64,000 nucleotides of DNA. It comes from JBEEFP01 sp041166085 (GTDB lineage Bacteria; Actinomycetota; Acidimicrobiia; Acidimicrobiales; JAFATL01). This document shows positions 7,912 to 16,624 of the stretch, piece by piece (the stretch's first letter is position 1; each line of letters starts with the position of its first letter). The stretch covers positions 62,001 to 126,000 of the forward strand of contig JBEEFP010000089.1 of NCBI GenBank assembly GCA_041166085.1, written 5' to 3'. A program made the position numbers and the translations under genes. The notes under the pieces are model-generated. The model was given only the letters and a program-made list of their open reading frames with translations, was not told the origin of the DNA and ran no database searches.

Positions 7912-8772
7912 GTGACCACCCATTACGACGTCCTCGGGGTCAGCCCCAAGGCCTCGTCCGACCAGATCAAGCGCGCCTACTACCGCCGCGCCCGGGCCTA
8001 TCACCCCGACTCGCACGTCGGCTCCTCGGTGGCCGTCCTCGACGAGGCACAGGAAGCGATGGCGGCAGTGAACGCGGCATGGAACGTCCTGCGCGACCCT
8101 CGGCTCCGCAGCGAGTACGACGGTGCCCTCTCGGCGGCCAAGATGGCGGCGCGTCAGCGGAGGGGGAGGGTCCGCGGACCGCACCCTCGCCTCGAGATCG
8201 GGAACGGATTCCGGTACTGGATGGCAACTTCCGGCGTGCCAGGACCGGCAGGCCGGACGCGCATCAGCCTCGCGGTCGACGGCGCCACCGACCTGTCGCC
8301 GCTGCGGGCGCTGGCCCCGACCGGCCTGTACGCCCTCCACGCGGCCGGCGCGGCCATCGACGACGCGCAGCTGGTGCATCTCACTGGGATGACGGGGCTG
8401 CAGGAGCTCGACCTCACGGACACCGGTGTCACCGACGCCGGGCTGTTGCATCTGCAAGGGCTCGACCGGCTCGAACATCTTGCGCTGTGGGACACCCACG
8501 TCACCGACGAGGGGCTGGCGCTGCTGGGCCGGATCACCTCGCTGCGCACCCTGGGTCTGGGGAACACTCGCGTCACAGACGCGGGGATGGCCGGGCTCGC
8601 ATCTCTTTCTCATCTGCGGGTGCTCCAGCTCTGGGGGACGGACGTTGCCGGTCCCGGCCTCGACCACTTGCACGGCCTGCGTCACGTGGAGATCGTGACG
8701 CTCCCGTGGCGGGTCAGAGGCCGCGCCCGGCGCCGCCTCCGAAGCGCGCTCCCGCGGGCGCTCGTCGTCTGA
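7912..8772 (+). CDS. J-domain protein fused to leucine-rich repeats
   Basis: Residues 1-65 form a DnaJ domain with the invariant HPD at 31-33 in ARAYHPDSH, so it should stimulate an Hsp70 ATPase. There is no glycine/phenylalanine linker, zinc domain or client-binding C-terminus. After about 35 basic residues, positions 110-265 consist of five or six leucine-rich repeats of about 24 residues with the pattern LxxLxLxxTxVTDAGL, of the cysteine-free ribonuclease-inhibitor-like type common in Planctomycetes. The repeats probably bind a protein client. Start: GTG, chosen because the J-domain begins immediately. The fusion is unusual; its role is unknown. Confidence 0.8.
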   Translation: MTTHYDVLGVSPKASSDQIKRAYYRRARAYHPDSHVGSSVAVLDEAQEAMAAVNAAWNVLRDPRLRSEYDGALSAAKMAARQRRGRVRGPHPRLEIGNGFRYWMATSGVPGPAGRTRISLAVDGATDLSPLRALAPTGLYALHAAGAAIDDAQLVHLTGMTGLQELDLTDTGVTDAGLLHLQGLDRLEHLALWDTHVTDEGLALLGRITSLRTLGLGNTRVTDAGMAGLASLSHLRVLQLWGTDVAGPGLDHLHGLRHVEIVTLPWRVRGRARRRLRSALPRALVV

Positions 8773-8776
8773 GCGC

Positions 8777-9757
8777 TCAGACCCGAATGGCCGTCGGCGA
8801 GCGCCGAACGAGCCACGCGCCGGCGCCGCCGAGAATGGCGACCGGCAGGACGACCAGCCAGAAGATCAGCACGAGCGGAGCCGGCGACGTGGTCTTGGCC
8901 GCCCGCCGCAGCGGTACCGCAGTGCTTCGTCCGCCCAGTCCCGCGAGCTGATCCCTGCCAAGGCTCACGTCCGCCGCGTCGCCGCCGTCGACAAGACTGA
9001 GACCGGATGCGATCCCGCTGCCACTGCCCGCCACGGGTGCAAACGCCGGCACAGGTGCGCCACCTACATCTCCCAGGGAGCCGCCACCCGAGGCGAACGA
9101 ACCCGTGCTGTCCGTTCCTCCGCCGAACGATCCCGAACCGGAACCCGAACCCGAACTCAGGCGGGGGAGCGGTGCCTCGGACGGCAGTTCGATCTTCTCC
9201 AACGTCATGTGGGCCTTGACCGTGTAGCCGGTGTTGGCTCCGCTGAAGTTGTTGACGAGGAGCTGGAACGACGTCTGCTCGGTGCTCACGATCTCGGGGT
9301 TCGCCGACGATGCGCTCCGGTTGATGAGGTTCTCGCCCTTGGCGTCGTACAGATAGATGTCGAGATCGTTCTGCTGCACCGGCTGCGCCGGGTTGTCGAT
9401 GGTCTCACTCGACCAGCTGACCGACACCTTCACGGTCATGTAGTAGTCATCGGGGTTGTAGCCAGGTGGGGTCGCGACCTCGAAGGGGACGACGTCGCAG
9501 AAGCCGGGCGTGGCGCAGTCGGATGGCGCTGGGTCCTGGACCTGCGAGAGCGGGCTCTGCAGCGGGATCGGGCCGTAGCTCTGCTCGGAGTCCTCGCCCA
9601 GCTTCACATGGAAGGTGGGCTGCACTGTCGCCCCGGCCGGGGCGATCAGGACGACCAGCGTGGTGGCCGCCAGCACGAAGACCGAACCCAAGACGACTAC
9701 CCAGCTGCGACGCCGTGCAGCGCCGTCCGGGCGGGAAGGAGTGGTCGGACGTGCCAT
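8777..9757 (-). CDS. Exported surface protein with C-terminal membrane anchor
   Basis: The protein (about 326 residues) has an N-terminal signal or anchor (VVVLGSVFVLAATTLVVLIA), an extracellular beta-rich domain of about 150 residues resembling pre-peptidase-type domains (DLDIYLYDAKGE, FQLLVNNFSG), a Ser/Gly-rich stalk and a C-terminal hydrophobic anchor followed by RR. No sortase motif was seen. The ATG at 9757 was chosen; a TTG at 9781 is possible. It lies downstream of the large solute-binding protein on the same strand and so belongs to the first Liv-type transporter locus. Function unknown. Confidence 0.65.
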   Translation of the reverse strand: MARPTTPSRPDGAARRRSWVVVLGSVFVLAATTLVVLIAPAGATVQPTFHVKLGEDSEQSYGPIPLQSPLSQVQDPAPSDCATPGFCDVVPFEVATPPGYNPDDYYMTVKVSVSWSSETIDNPAQPVQQNDLDIYLYDAKGENLINRSASSANPEIVSTEQTSFQLLVNNFSGANTGYTVKAHMTLEKIELPSEAPLPRLSSGSGSGSGSFGGGTDSTGSFASGGGSLGDVGGAPVPAFAPVAGSGSGIASGLSLVDGGDAADVSLGRDQLAGLGGRSTAVPLRRAAKTTSPAPLVLIFWLVVLPVAILGGAGAWLVRRSPTAIRV

Positions 9758-9834
9758 GTCGGGGGGGAGTTCGCCGTGCAAAGTCGGAATTCCTACCTCT
9801 CACCTGGGCTGACGCGAGTCTGGTCCGGTCTCAT

Positions 9835-11706
9835 TCAGCTGGAAGGCGCAGGTCCCGTGCGGATACCGATGGAGACGTCGTAGGCGTTGCAAGGCTCTGT
9901 GCCCTTGTAGCGGCCGCTGGCGAAGTCGTCGCCCTCGCCCCACTGCCCGGCCAGATAGCGCGCTGAGTTCTCCAACATGCGGTAACAGCCCTTGGGCTGC
10001 TGGCTGCTGAAGGGGTTGTCGGCGTTGCTGTCCCACACCATCACCGACGCGTCCTTCACGTAGCTGTAGTCGCCGGAGTCATAGAAGCCGGCAGGTTTCT
10101 GGCAGTTGTCGCTCTTGATGCGGGGGATGGCGTGGAAGCCCTTGTCGACCGAGCTCGGCCCGAGCCTCGGTCCTGCGACCTGGATGGCCCGGAAGAGTTG
10201 GAACATGTCGAGATAGACGGGCTGGGCGTACTGGATGTCGCGCCTGGGGAAGTCGGGCCCGCTCGCCTCGCGGAAGGCGCGCACGTCGGGTTCGTCGTCG
10301 AACTTGCCGTGGCAGGTGACGTTGCTCACCGCCCATGCGTGGTTCCAGACGTTCTGGTCCTGCTGGCCGGCGTTGAAGAAGCTCTCCATGACGCGGTCAC
10401 CGGCGATGATCCACTCGGGTAGGTAGTTGAGGTTGCCGGCCGCGTGGCTGAAGAACGTCTCCTGGCCACCGGCCCACAGGATGGTGTTGATGCCCTCGCT
10501 CTGGAACTTCGACATCCCGAGCGCCGCATAGTCGGGGCTCTGGCCCGCGCTCACCGAGTAGCCAGCAACGGGGAACGTAGCGGTGTCCGCGATCTTGGCC
10601 CCGCACGCCTCGACGCCTTGTTGCACGTACTGGGCAAGAAGCTGCAGGCCGGGATAGCCCTTGTCGCTCGTGTAGATCATCCCGTACTTGCGCTTCTGGC
10701 CCAAGTACTGCGGCCCCGAGTGTGTGACCGTGCCCGACTTCACGACGCGGTCGCAGACGTAGGACACGTACTGGTCGGCCTGCCGCTCGATGTCGGGCCA
10801 GAAGCCCCAGACCAGCGGGGCGTACTTCTTGTAGAACGAGTTGGCCAACCCGTTGAGGTCCTCGAAGATGAGCACCCCGCGCCGAGCCATGCCGTCCTGA
10901 TAGGCCGCGTTGTGGCCGCGGAAGTTGGCCTGGTCGATCACGGCGAAGGGCTTCGGCATCGACTTGCCGCTGGCGTTGTCGGACGCGTCGGCCCGCCGGC
11001 CTTCGTCGCTCTCGGCGCCCGAGTAGTAGATGTACCCGTGCACCCGGCGCCCGTAGGTCTGAAAGCGGTCGTTGAAGTACTTGAGCCAGACGCGGGCGGT
11101 CCGCTCGTGGATGAAGTCGTTGTCCGTCGGCGGGTCGTCGAGGTCCTTGTAAGTCCCCGGGTCGGGCGCGACCTCCTGGGCACCCTTGCTGGTGGCGAGC
11201 TGGCCTGCTGCGCCGTCCTCGTAGATCAGGAGCGTGATCTCGTCGCGGCTCACGCCCTGGTAGGTGGAGCCGAAGTTGTCGCCGTCGAACGACGCCACGC
11301 ACGGAGGGGCCAGCGGGTCCTCGGTCTGTCGCGCCGTCCCGTCCTTGTTGGGAACGCACCGCTTGGTCCTGCTCGTCCGCGCGTTGGGTCGAGAGTTGTC
11401 GGCAGGCGAGTCGGGCAGGCCGTCCGCGCCACCGACGCCGCCGAGCGCTCCGCCGCCCTGCACCCCGCTCGAGCCCGAGAGGCTCAGTGACGACAGGTTG
11501 GAGTTGTTGTCCTGCGGCGGCGTGTCGTCGGTCGGTGGGACAGGCGCGTACTCCAGGACGGTGGAGGGATTCGACTGCGGCAGATTCAGCGCCGACGGCA
11601 GTACGGCCAGGGCGATGAGCAGGGCCACAACGATCGCGATCAGCGGGGGGAACTTGCGGGCCCACGAAGGCGAACTGGCCTCCGGTGCGATGGTGACTAC
11701 AGCCAA
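9835..11706 (-). CDS. Membrane-anchored solute-binding protein, Liv/periplasmic-binding type I fold
   Basis: After one N-terminal membrane segment (residues about 19-40) and a Ser/Gly-rich linker of about 100 residues comes a large extracellular domain resembling branched-chain amino-acid ABC binding proteins (ITLLIYEDG near the start, YGMIYTSDKGYPG at the lobe crossover). At 623 residues it is far longer than LivJ (about 370) and lacks a lipobox. The TTG start at 11706 is fixed by a strong GGAGGA ribosome-binding site. It is divergent from moxR and probably serves the LivHM/MFS-LivFG transporter encoded on the other side. Ligand unknown. Confidence 0.7.
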   Translation of the reverse strand: MAVVTIAPEASSPSWARKFPPLIAIVVALLIALAVLPSALNLPQSNPSTVLEYAPVPPTDDTPPQDNNSNLSSLSLSGSSGVQGGGALGGVGGADGLPDSPADNSRPNARTSRTKRCVPNKDGTARQTEDPLAPPCVASFDGDNFGSTYQGVSRDEITLLIYEDGAAGQLATSKGAQEVAPDPGTYKDLDDPPTDNDFIHERTARVWLKYFNDRFQTYGRRVHGYIYYSGAESDEGRRADASDNASGKSMPKPFAVIDQANFRGHNAAYQDGMARRGVLIFEDLNGLANSFYKKYAPLVWGFWPDIERQADQYVSYVCDRVVKSGTVTHSGPQYLGQKRKYGMIYTSDKGYPGLQLLAQYVQQGVEACGAKIADTATFPVAGYSVSAGQSPDYAALGMSKFQSEGINTILWAGGQETFFSHAAGNLNYLPEWIIAGDRVMESFFNAGQQDQNVWNHAWAVSNVTCHGKFDDEPDVRAFREASGPDFPRRDIQYAQPVYLDMFQLFRAIQVAGPRLGPSSVDKGFHAIPRIKSDNCQKPAGFYDSGDYSYVKDASVMVWDSNADNPFSSQQPKGCYRMLENSARYLAGQWGEGDDFASGRYKGTEPCNAYDVSIGIRTGPAPSS

Positions 11707-11828
11707 GCGTTCCTCCGACAGCGTGGGTGCGGGCCACGCCCGCCGGGGTTCTTTGTACCGCGGTTGCGACCTTTTTGTCTCACCAACGGGCGGTCGGGCC
11801 TCCCGGGCGTGCCCAGGACTCACAGCGT

Positions 11829-11883
11829 TAATGTGAGGCGCTCCCCGAGGGAGAGGATTCTCCGACGGCGGCGTCGAATCCTC
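11829..11883 (+). promoter_or_regulatory. Promoter and hairpin leader of the moxR operon (candidate)
   Basis: The 241 bases between the divergent binding-protein gene and moxR contain a TAATGT -10-like hexamer at 11829-11834 and a hairpin with arms GAGGATTC (11853-11860) and GAATCCTC (11876-11883). An inner CGACG/CGTCG pairing extends the stem. It would lie in the 5' untranslated region of the moxR operon. No known riboswitch was recognised. Confidence 0.35.
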
Positions 11884-11947
11884 CGACGCTCGGGCAGGGA
11901 TCCAGCAAATGAGCCGCCAGCCCGTCGCACCACCCACAGGAGAAGCA

Positions 11948-12961
11948 GTGAACATGCGAGGCACGCGCCCCCGGCGGTCATCCAGCGATGCCGCAAGCTT
12001 CAAGAAGGCCTTCGACGGCATCGTCGAGAACGTCGAGTCCGTCATCAAAGGCAAGCGGGACGTAGTCCGGCTCGCCTTGGTGGCCATCCTCGCCGAGGGC
12101 CACATCCTCTTCGAGGACGTGCCTGGCACCGGGAAGTCGATGCTCGCTCGAGCGCTCGGCCAGTCGATGGACGCTGAGACGAGCCGGGTGCAGTGCACCC
12201 CGGACATGCTGCCGGGTGACATCACGGGCTCCTCGATCCTCGACCAGACCAAGGGTGTCTTCGAGTTCCATCCCGGCCCCGTGTTCGCCAACGTGTTGCT
12301 GTGCGACGAGATCAACCGAGCCACGCCGAAGACACAGTCGGCCCTGCTCGAAGCCATGGCAGAGCGCAAGGTGACTGCAGACGGTGTCACCTACGAGCTG
12401 CCGCGTCCCTTCCTCGTGCTTGCCACCCAGAACCCCGTGGAGCAGGCCGGCACCTTCCCGCTACCCGAAGCACAGCTCGACCGCTTCCTCTTCAAGCTGT
12501 CGATCGGATACATGGACAGGGCGTCAGAGTTCGAAGTGATGTTCGACAACTCGGGAAACCTCCTCATCGAGGAGTTGGGCTCCATCATCAACACGCCCGC
12601 GGTGTCGGGGATGATCGAGTACGCCGCCACCGTCCAGATCAGCGACGAGGTGGGCTATTACATCGTCGACCTGGTGCACGCGTCGAGGGACGATGCGGCG
12701 GTGGCCATGGGTGGCAGTCCCCGCGCCTCGATCGCGCTCATGCGCGCAGCGCGCGTGCTGGCCGCAGCCGACGGCCGCGAGCACGTCTATCCGGATGACG
12801 TGCGCACGCTGCTCGTGCCCGTGATGGCGCACCGGATCATCCTGAACCCGGACGCGATCCTGCGCGGTGAGACGACGCAGGGCGTCATCGACAGGCTGGT
12901 CAGCCGTGTGAAGCCCCCGATGTCCGGACCCGCAGGGGAGCGGGAGCTGGCGCTGGCGTGA
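11948..12961 (+). CDS. MoxR-type AAA+ ATPase
   Basis: This cytoplasmic ATPase has a Walker A motif (VPGTGKS, near residue 58), a Walker B (LLCDEINR) and a sensor 1 region (LATQNPVEQAGTFPLPEAQLDRF) typical of MoxR proteins, which act as chaperones that assemble or activate protein complexes. It opens an operon with a DUF58 protein and a TgpA-like protein, the usual partners. An AGGAG ribosome-binding site sits five bases before the GTG at 11948; ATG 11954 and ATG 11909 are alternatives. The stop overlaps the next start as GTGA. Confidence 0.9.
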   Translation: MNMRGTRPRRSSSDAASFKKAFDGIVENVESVIKGKRDVVRLALVAILAEGHILFEDVPGTGKSMLARALGQSMDAETSRVQCTPDMLPGDITGSSILDQTKGVFEFHPGPVFANVLLCDEINRATPKTQSALLEAMAERKVTADGVTYELPRPFLVLATQNPVEQAGTFPLPEAQLDRFLFKLSIGYMDRASEFEVMFDNSGNLLIEELGSIINTPAVSGMIEYAATVQISDEVGYYIVDLVHASRDDAAVAMGGSPRASIALMRAARVLAAADGREHVYPDDVRTLLVPVMAHRIILNPDAILRGETTQGVIDRLVSRVKPPMSGPAGERELALA

Positions 12962-14334
12962 GCAGGGGCGGCAACCGCCTCCCCGGTTCCGCACGTGGTG
13001 GACGGCGGAGGCAACGAGCATCTGTGGTGGAGCGGGCTGAGGCCCGCGGTCGCCTGCGCGCGCGCGTCGACCGCGTCACCGAGGCGCTCTCCCCCGGCAG
13101 GATCCGGCGACGCACCGAGGAGCTGCAAAGGAAGGCCGGCATCACGCGGGTCGGTCAGATCGCGTTCGTCGGGGCCGTCATCGCGATCGTCATCGCTCGC
13201 ATCGTGGCTGGGACGTCGATGTACATCCTCGGCTACGGCGCCATCCTGCTGCTCGTCGCCAGCTACTTCCTCGCTCCTCGCCGACTGCGCCTGACCGGAG
13301 AGCGATCGGGTCTGTTCCCCCGTGCTCACGAAGGCCAGCGACTCGAGGTCGAGGTGAAGCTCACCGCTGAGCGGCGCGTCGGCCAGTTCATCCTCGAGGA
13401 GCGCGTGCCGGAGCGCCTCGGCCAGCCTGTCCGCGTTCCCGTGACGCGGCTGAGTGCCGGGAGCGAGGTCTCGCATCATTACGGACTGCGGTGCAGCCGG
13501 CGGGGCGTGTACGAGGTCGGGCCCTTGGTCGCCGTCGCCGGTGACCCCCTCGGTCTGTGTCAGCGGGAGACGGTCGTTTCAGAGCCGTTCGAGCTGCTGG
13601 TTCACCCGCGCCTCGAGCTCGTCTCGGACCGGCCACTCACGCGGCAGTTCGAAGACCCTCCCATCCGTCCTCCCGTGTCGAAGCCGTGGCCGTCGGGCCT
13701 CGAGTTCTACGGCATGCGCGAGTACAAGCCGGGCGACGACCTACGGCGCATCGTCTGGCGGGCATCGGCGCGCACCGGGAAGATCATGGTGCGGGAGGCG
13801 GAGCAGGGCATCACCGACCACATCTCGATCATCCTCGACACCGATCGCGGCTCCCACAGCCGCGACGGTGAAGGCCTTTCCGAGTCCTTCGAGATGGGCG
13901 TGCGCGCGGCAGCCTCCCTCGGCGTCCGTCACCTGCGGGAGGGCTACGAGGTCAAGATCGAGTGCAATGGAGGGCCGCTCACCCGCGGGCTCCGCGGCCA
14001 GACGGCGCAGATCCAGATGCTCGATGCCACCGCACGCGTAGAGATGGACCGCGAGCCGCTCTCGAAGGTGATCATGCGGCTCGTCACGTCACCACGGCGC
14101 GATGCCCACAACATCCTGATCACCCCGCGCCTCGGGGCCACCGAGGCTGCACAGCTCAAGCTGTTGCTGAACAAGGGCGTGTCCGTCCTCGTGGTCGCGT
14201 TGCTCTGGAACGAGGAGCACGCCGAGACCATGGGCGTGGCGGCTGCTCTCGGGTGCCAGGTCGCCGGTGTACACCCAGGCCAGGACCTGGCTACGGCCCT
14301 GTACGCGGACATGGGCGCAGGAAACCGGATCTGA
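12958..14334 (+). CDS. DUF58 (von Willebrand A-like) membrane protein
   Basis: The 458-residue protein has two adjacent membrane segments (about 62-105), a beta-rich middle part and a C-terminal von Willebrand factor A-like domain. The DUF58 signature YKPGDDLRRIVWRASAR is present near residue 260, and a metal-site-like DTDRGS follows near 300. DUF58 proteins are standard partners of MoxR ATPases, probably as clients or adaptors. The GTG start overlaps the moxR stop. The basic N-terminal 55 residues would be cytoplasmic. Confidence 0.85.
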   Translation: MSRGGNRLPGSARGGRRRQRASVVERAEARGRLRARVDRVTEALSPGRIRRRTEELQRKAGITRVGQIAFVGAVIAIVIARIVAGTSMYILGYGAILLLVASYFLAPRRLRLTGERSGLFPRAHEGQRLEVEVKLTAERRVGQFILEERVPERLGQPVRVPVTRLSAGSEVSHHYGLRCSRRGVYEVGPLVAVAGDPLGLCQRETVVSEPFELLVHPRLELVSDRPLTRQFEDPPIRPPVSKPWPSGLEFYGMREYKPGDDLRRIVWRASARTGKIMVREAEQGITDHISIILDTDRGSHSRDGEGLSESFEMGVRAAASLGVRHLREGYEVKIECNGGPLTRGLRGQTAQIQMLDATARVEMDREPLSKVIMRLVTSPRRDAHNILITPRLGATEAAQLKLLLNKGVSVLVVALLWNEEHAETMGVAAALGCQVAGVHPGQDLATALYADMGAGNRI

Positions 14335-14335
14335 C

Positions 14336-16624
14336 GTGAGCACGACCACAACGCCACCCGGCGACGTCGACCTCGCCACCATCGAGGAGCGCGCCGACGA
14401 GCGCCTGGCCGAGGGTGGGCTGGACGCTCCGATCCCCGACGGGGCGGCCGAGGAGCCCATCGAGCCCGATACGCCCGTCCTTCGCCTCGGACTCGCCGTC
14501 GGTGCGACCACCATCGCCGCCGCCATCATGGCGGGCGGGATCTTCACGGGGTTCTCGCCGCGCATCTACGCGGCGGTCGCCGGGATCCTCGGCATCGCCC
14601 TCGGCGGGTTCGCCTCGCGGCTGCGACGGGCCATCGTCACCAATCTGGCCATTGCCGTCGGTCTGTTCGCCATCGGGCTGTTCACGCTCGCCCTCACGGG
14701 ACCGGGCAACATCGCCAACGCCTCGCGGCTGGTGAGCGAAGCGGCCAAGGCAGGCGACGTCCTGCGCCCGCCCGTGAAATTCGAGCCGGGTTGGGCCGCC
14801 ATCCTGGGCTGGCTGCTCGGCGCCGTGGGCTTCGGCGCCATGTGGACCGCGGTCACGTTGCAGCGCCGATCCCTCGCGCTGCTGGTGCCGGTTCCCATCA
14901 TCGGGATCGCCGCGATCAGCGTGCCGAAGGACCAGCAGCTCGCCAGCGGGCTGGTCGCCCTCGTGCTCTTCGCGATCGGCTTGGGATTGCTCAGCGCGGC
15001 CCAGACGCTGGGCGAGGACGACCAGCGCCCGCCGCTGTCCTACGAGTTGCGTCGTGCCGTGCGCGCCATCCCGCTCATCGCGGCGGTGACGTTTGCGCTC
15101 TACCTGGCGGCCCAGTCCAACTTCCTGTTCCCGAAGCCGCTCATCGATCCCACCCAGCAGCCCCAGAAGCCCCGCACCGTGCCGCTGAGCGAGGTCAAGG
15201 ACAGGCCGCTCTTCGAGGTGAGTGACACGACGGTGAACGGACCGTGGCGCATCGGCAGCCTCGACGTCTACGACGGCAAGGACTGGCGGCTCCCGCCTTT
15301 CAGCGACAACCGACTCAACGCGGTGCCCCGCAGCGGTGTCGTGGATGAACAGCTGCCTCCGGGCAACAAGGCGACGTTCACCATCAAGCAGCTGAGCGGA
15401 GCGGTGCTCCCCAGCCTGCCGAACACGGTCGGCATCGTCGCCAAGGGGCCCCGGCTCGCCTTCGACACGCGCAATGGCAACATCCGGGTGGACCAGGGCC
15501 AGATCGAGCCGGGGTTGAGCTACACCGTGACGGCGGCCGCGTTCCCCTCCACCGACGCCCTCGAGAGCGTGAGCGCCGAACCGCCCAAGGCCATCCGGGC
15601 CTTCCTGCAGATGCCCGCGCCCCCTCCTGCCGTGCAGGACCTGCTCGGCCAGGCCAAGAGTCAGGCACCCAGCAAGTGGGGACAGGTGGACTTCCTCCGC
15701 CGCCACGTCCTCGAGACAGTGACCGCGGCCGGAGCGGGCTCGCCCGTGAGTGTTCCGCCGCTGCGCGTCCAGGACATGCTGACGGGTTCGAAGGAAGGGT
15801 CGCCGTTCGAGATCGTCGCCGCCCAGGCCATGCTCGCCCGCTGGGCAGGGGTGCCGGCGCGGATCGGGTACGGCTTCGACAAGGGGAAGGAGGTCGACGG
15901 CCACGTCGAGGTTCGCCCCCGCAACGGCGCCACCTTCCTCGAGGTGTACTTCTCCGGCTACGGGTGGGTCCCGGTGTCGGGTGAGCCGCTCAGGGCCAAG
16001 CCGACCGTGGGCAACTCGGGTCAGCGGCAGACGTCCACGAACGTGCAACCGAGCGAGGACATCGCGGTGCAGCTGTACCTCCCGATCGTGCTTCCCCTTC
16101 GGGGCGTGCTCGCCGAGCAGGTGAGGCGGGTGATCGCGATCGTGCTGCCGATCCTTCTCGCGCTGGCCCTGCTCTATCTCGTGTGGCCGGCCGTCAAGAA
16201 GGCGATCGCGCGCAGCCGTCGCCGTACGCGGGCGCAGGAGCGCGGCCTGGCTGCCCGGATCGCCAACAGTTACGCCGAGTGGCGGGACTTCGCCACTGAC
16301 TTCGGCTATCGCCATGGGAGCGACACTCCGTTGATGTTCCTTTCCCGCTTCCCCGACGACGACGAGCACGCCGAGCTGGCGTGGCTCGTCACGCGCGCGC
16401 TGTTCGGTGACCTGCAGGAGGAGCTGACCATCGACCACGCCGTAGCCGCTGAGGAGCTCTCGCGCGCCATGCGTCGCCGGCTGGGCCAAGCTCACCCCGC
16501 CACGGTCCGCATGATCGCGGCGTTGTCGCGGCTGTCGCTCCGCCACCCGTACGCGCCCGGCCTGGCCGTGCCCACGAGAAGGGAGAGGCGTCGCCATGCT
16601 GTCGCTGCGCCCGCGCCGGCCTGA
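14336..16624 (+). CDS. TgpA-like membrane protein with a degenerate, cysteine-free transglutaminase domain
   Basis: The 762-residue protein follows the TgpA plan: about six N-terminal membrane segments (49-260), an external transglutaminase-like domain (about 300-550), another membrane segment (about 600) and a cytoplasmic tail. The catalytic Cys-His-Asp triad is absent. The usual cysteine region reads SPFEIVAAQAML, the histidine position reads NGATFLEVY, and the aspartate region reads WVPVSGEP; I see no cysteine anywhere in the protein. It is therefore probably a structural or binding pseudoenzyme. The GTG start lies one base after the DUF58 stop. Confidence 0.8.
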   Translation: MSTTTTPPGDVDLATIEERADERLAEGGLDAPIPDGAAEEPIEPDTPVLRLGLAVGATTIAAAIMAGGIFTGFSPRIYAAVAGILGIALGGFASRLRRAIVTNLAIAVGLFAIGLFTLALTGPGNIANASRLVSEAAKAGDVLRPPVKFEPGWAAILGWLLGAVGFGAMWTAVTLQRRSLALLVPVPIIGIAAISVPKDQQLASGLVALVLFAIGLGLLSAAQTLGEDDQRPPLSYELRRAVRAIPLIAAVTFALYLAAQSNFLFPKPLIDPTQQPQKPRTVPLSEVKDRPLFEVSDTTVNGPWRIGSLDVYDGKDWRLPPFSDNRLNAVPRSGVVDEQLPPGNKATFTIKQLSGAVLPSLPNTVGIVAKGPRLAFDTRNGNIRVDQGQIEPGLSYTVTAAAFPSTDALESVSAEPPKAIRAFLQMPAPPPAVQDLLGQAKSQAPSKWGQVDFLRRHVLETVTAAGAGSPVSVPPLRVQDMLTGSKEGSPFEIVAAQAMLARWAGVPARIGYGFDKGKEVDGHVEVRPRNGATFLEVYFSGYGWVPVSGEPLRAKPTVGNSGQRQTSTNVQPSEDIAVQLYLPIVLPLRGVLAEQVRRVIAIVLPILLALALLYLVWPAVKKAIARSRRRTRAQERGLAARIANSYAEWRDFATDFGYRHGSDTPLMFLSRFPDDDEHAELAWLVTRALFGDLQEELTIDHAVAAEELSRAMRRRLGQAHPATVRMIAALSRLSLRHPYAPGLAVPTRRERRRHAVAAPAPA

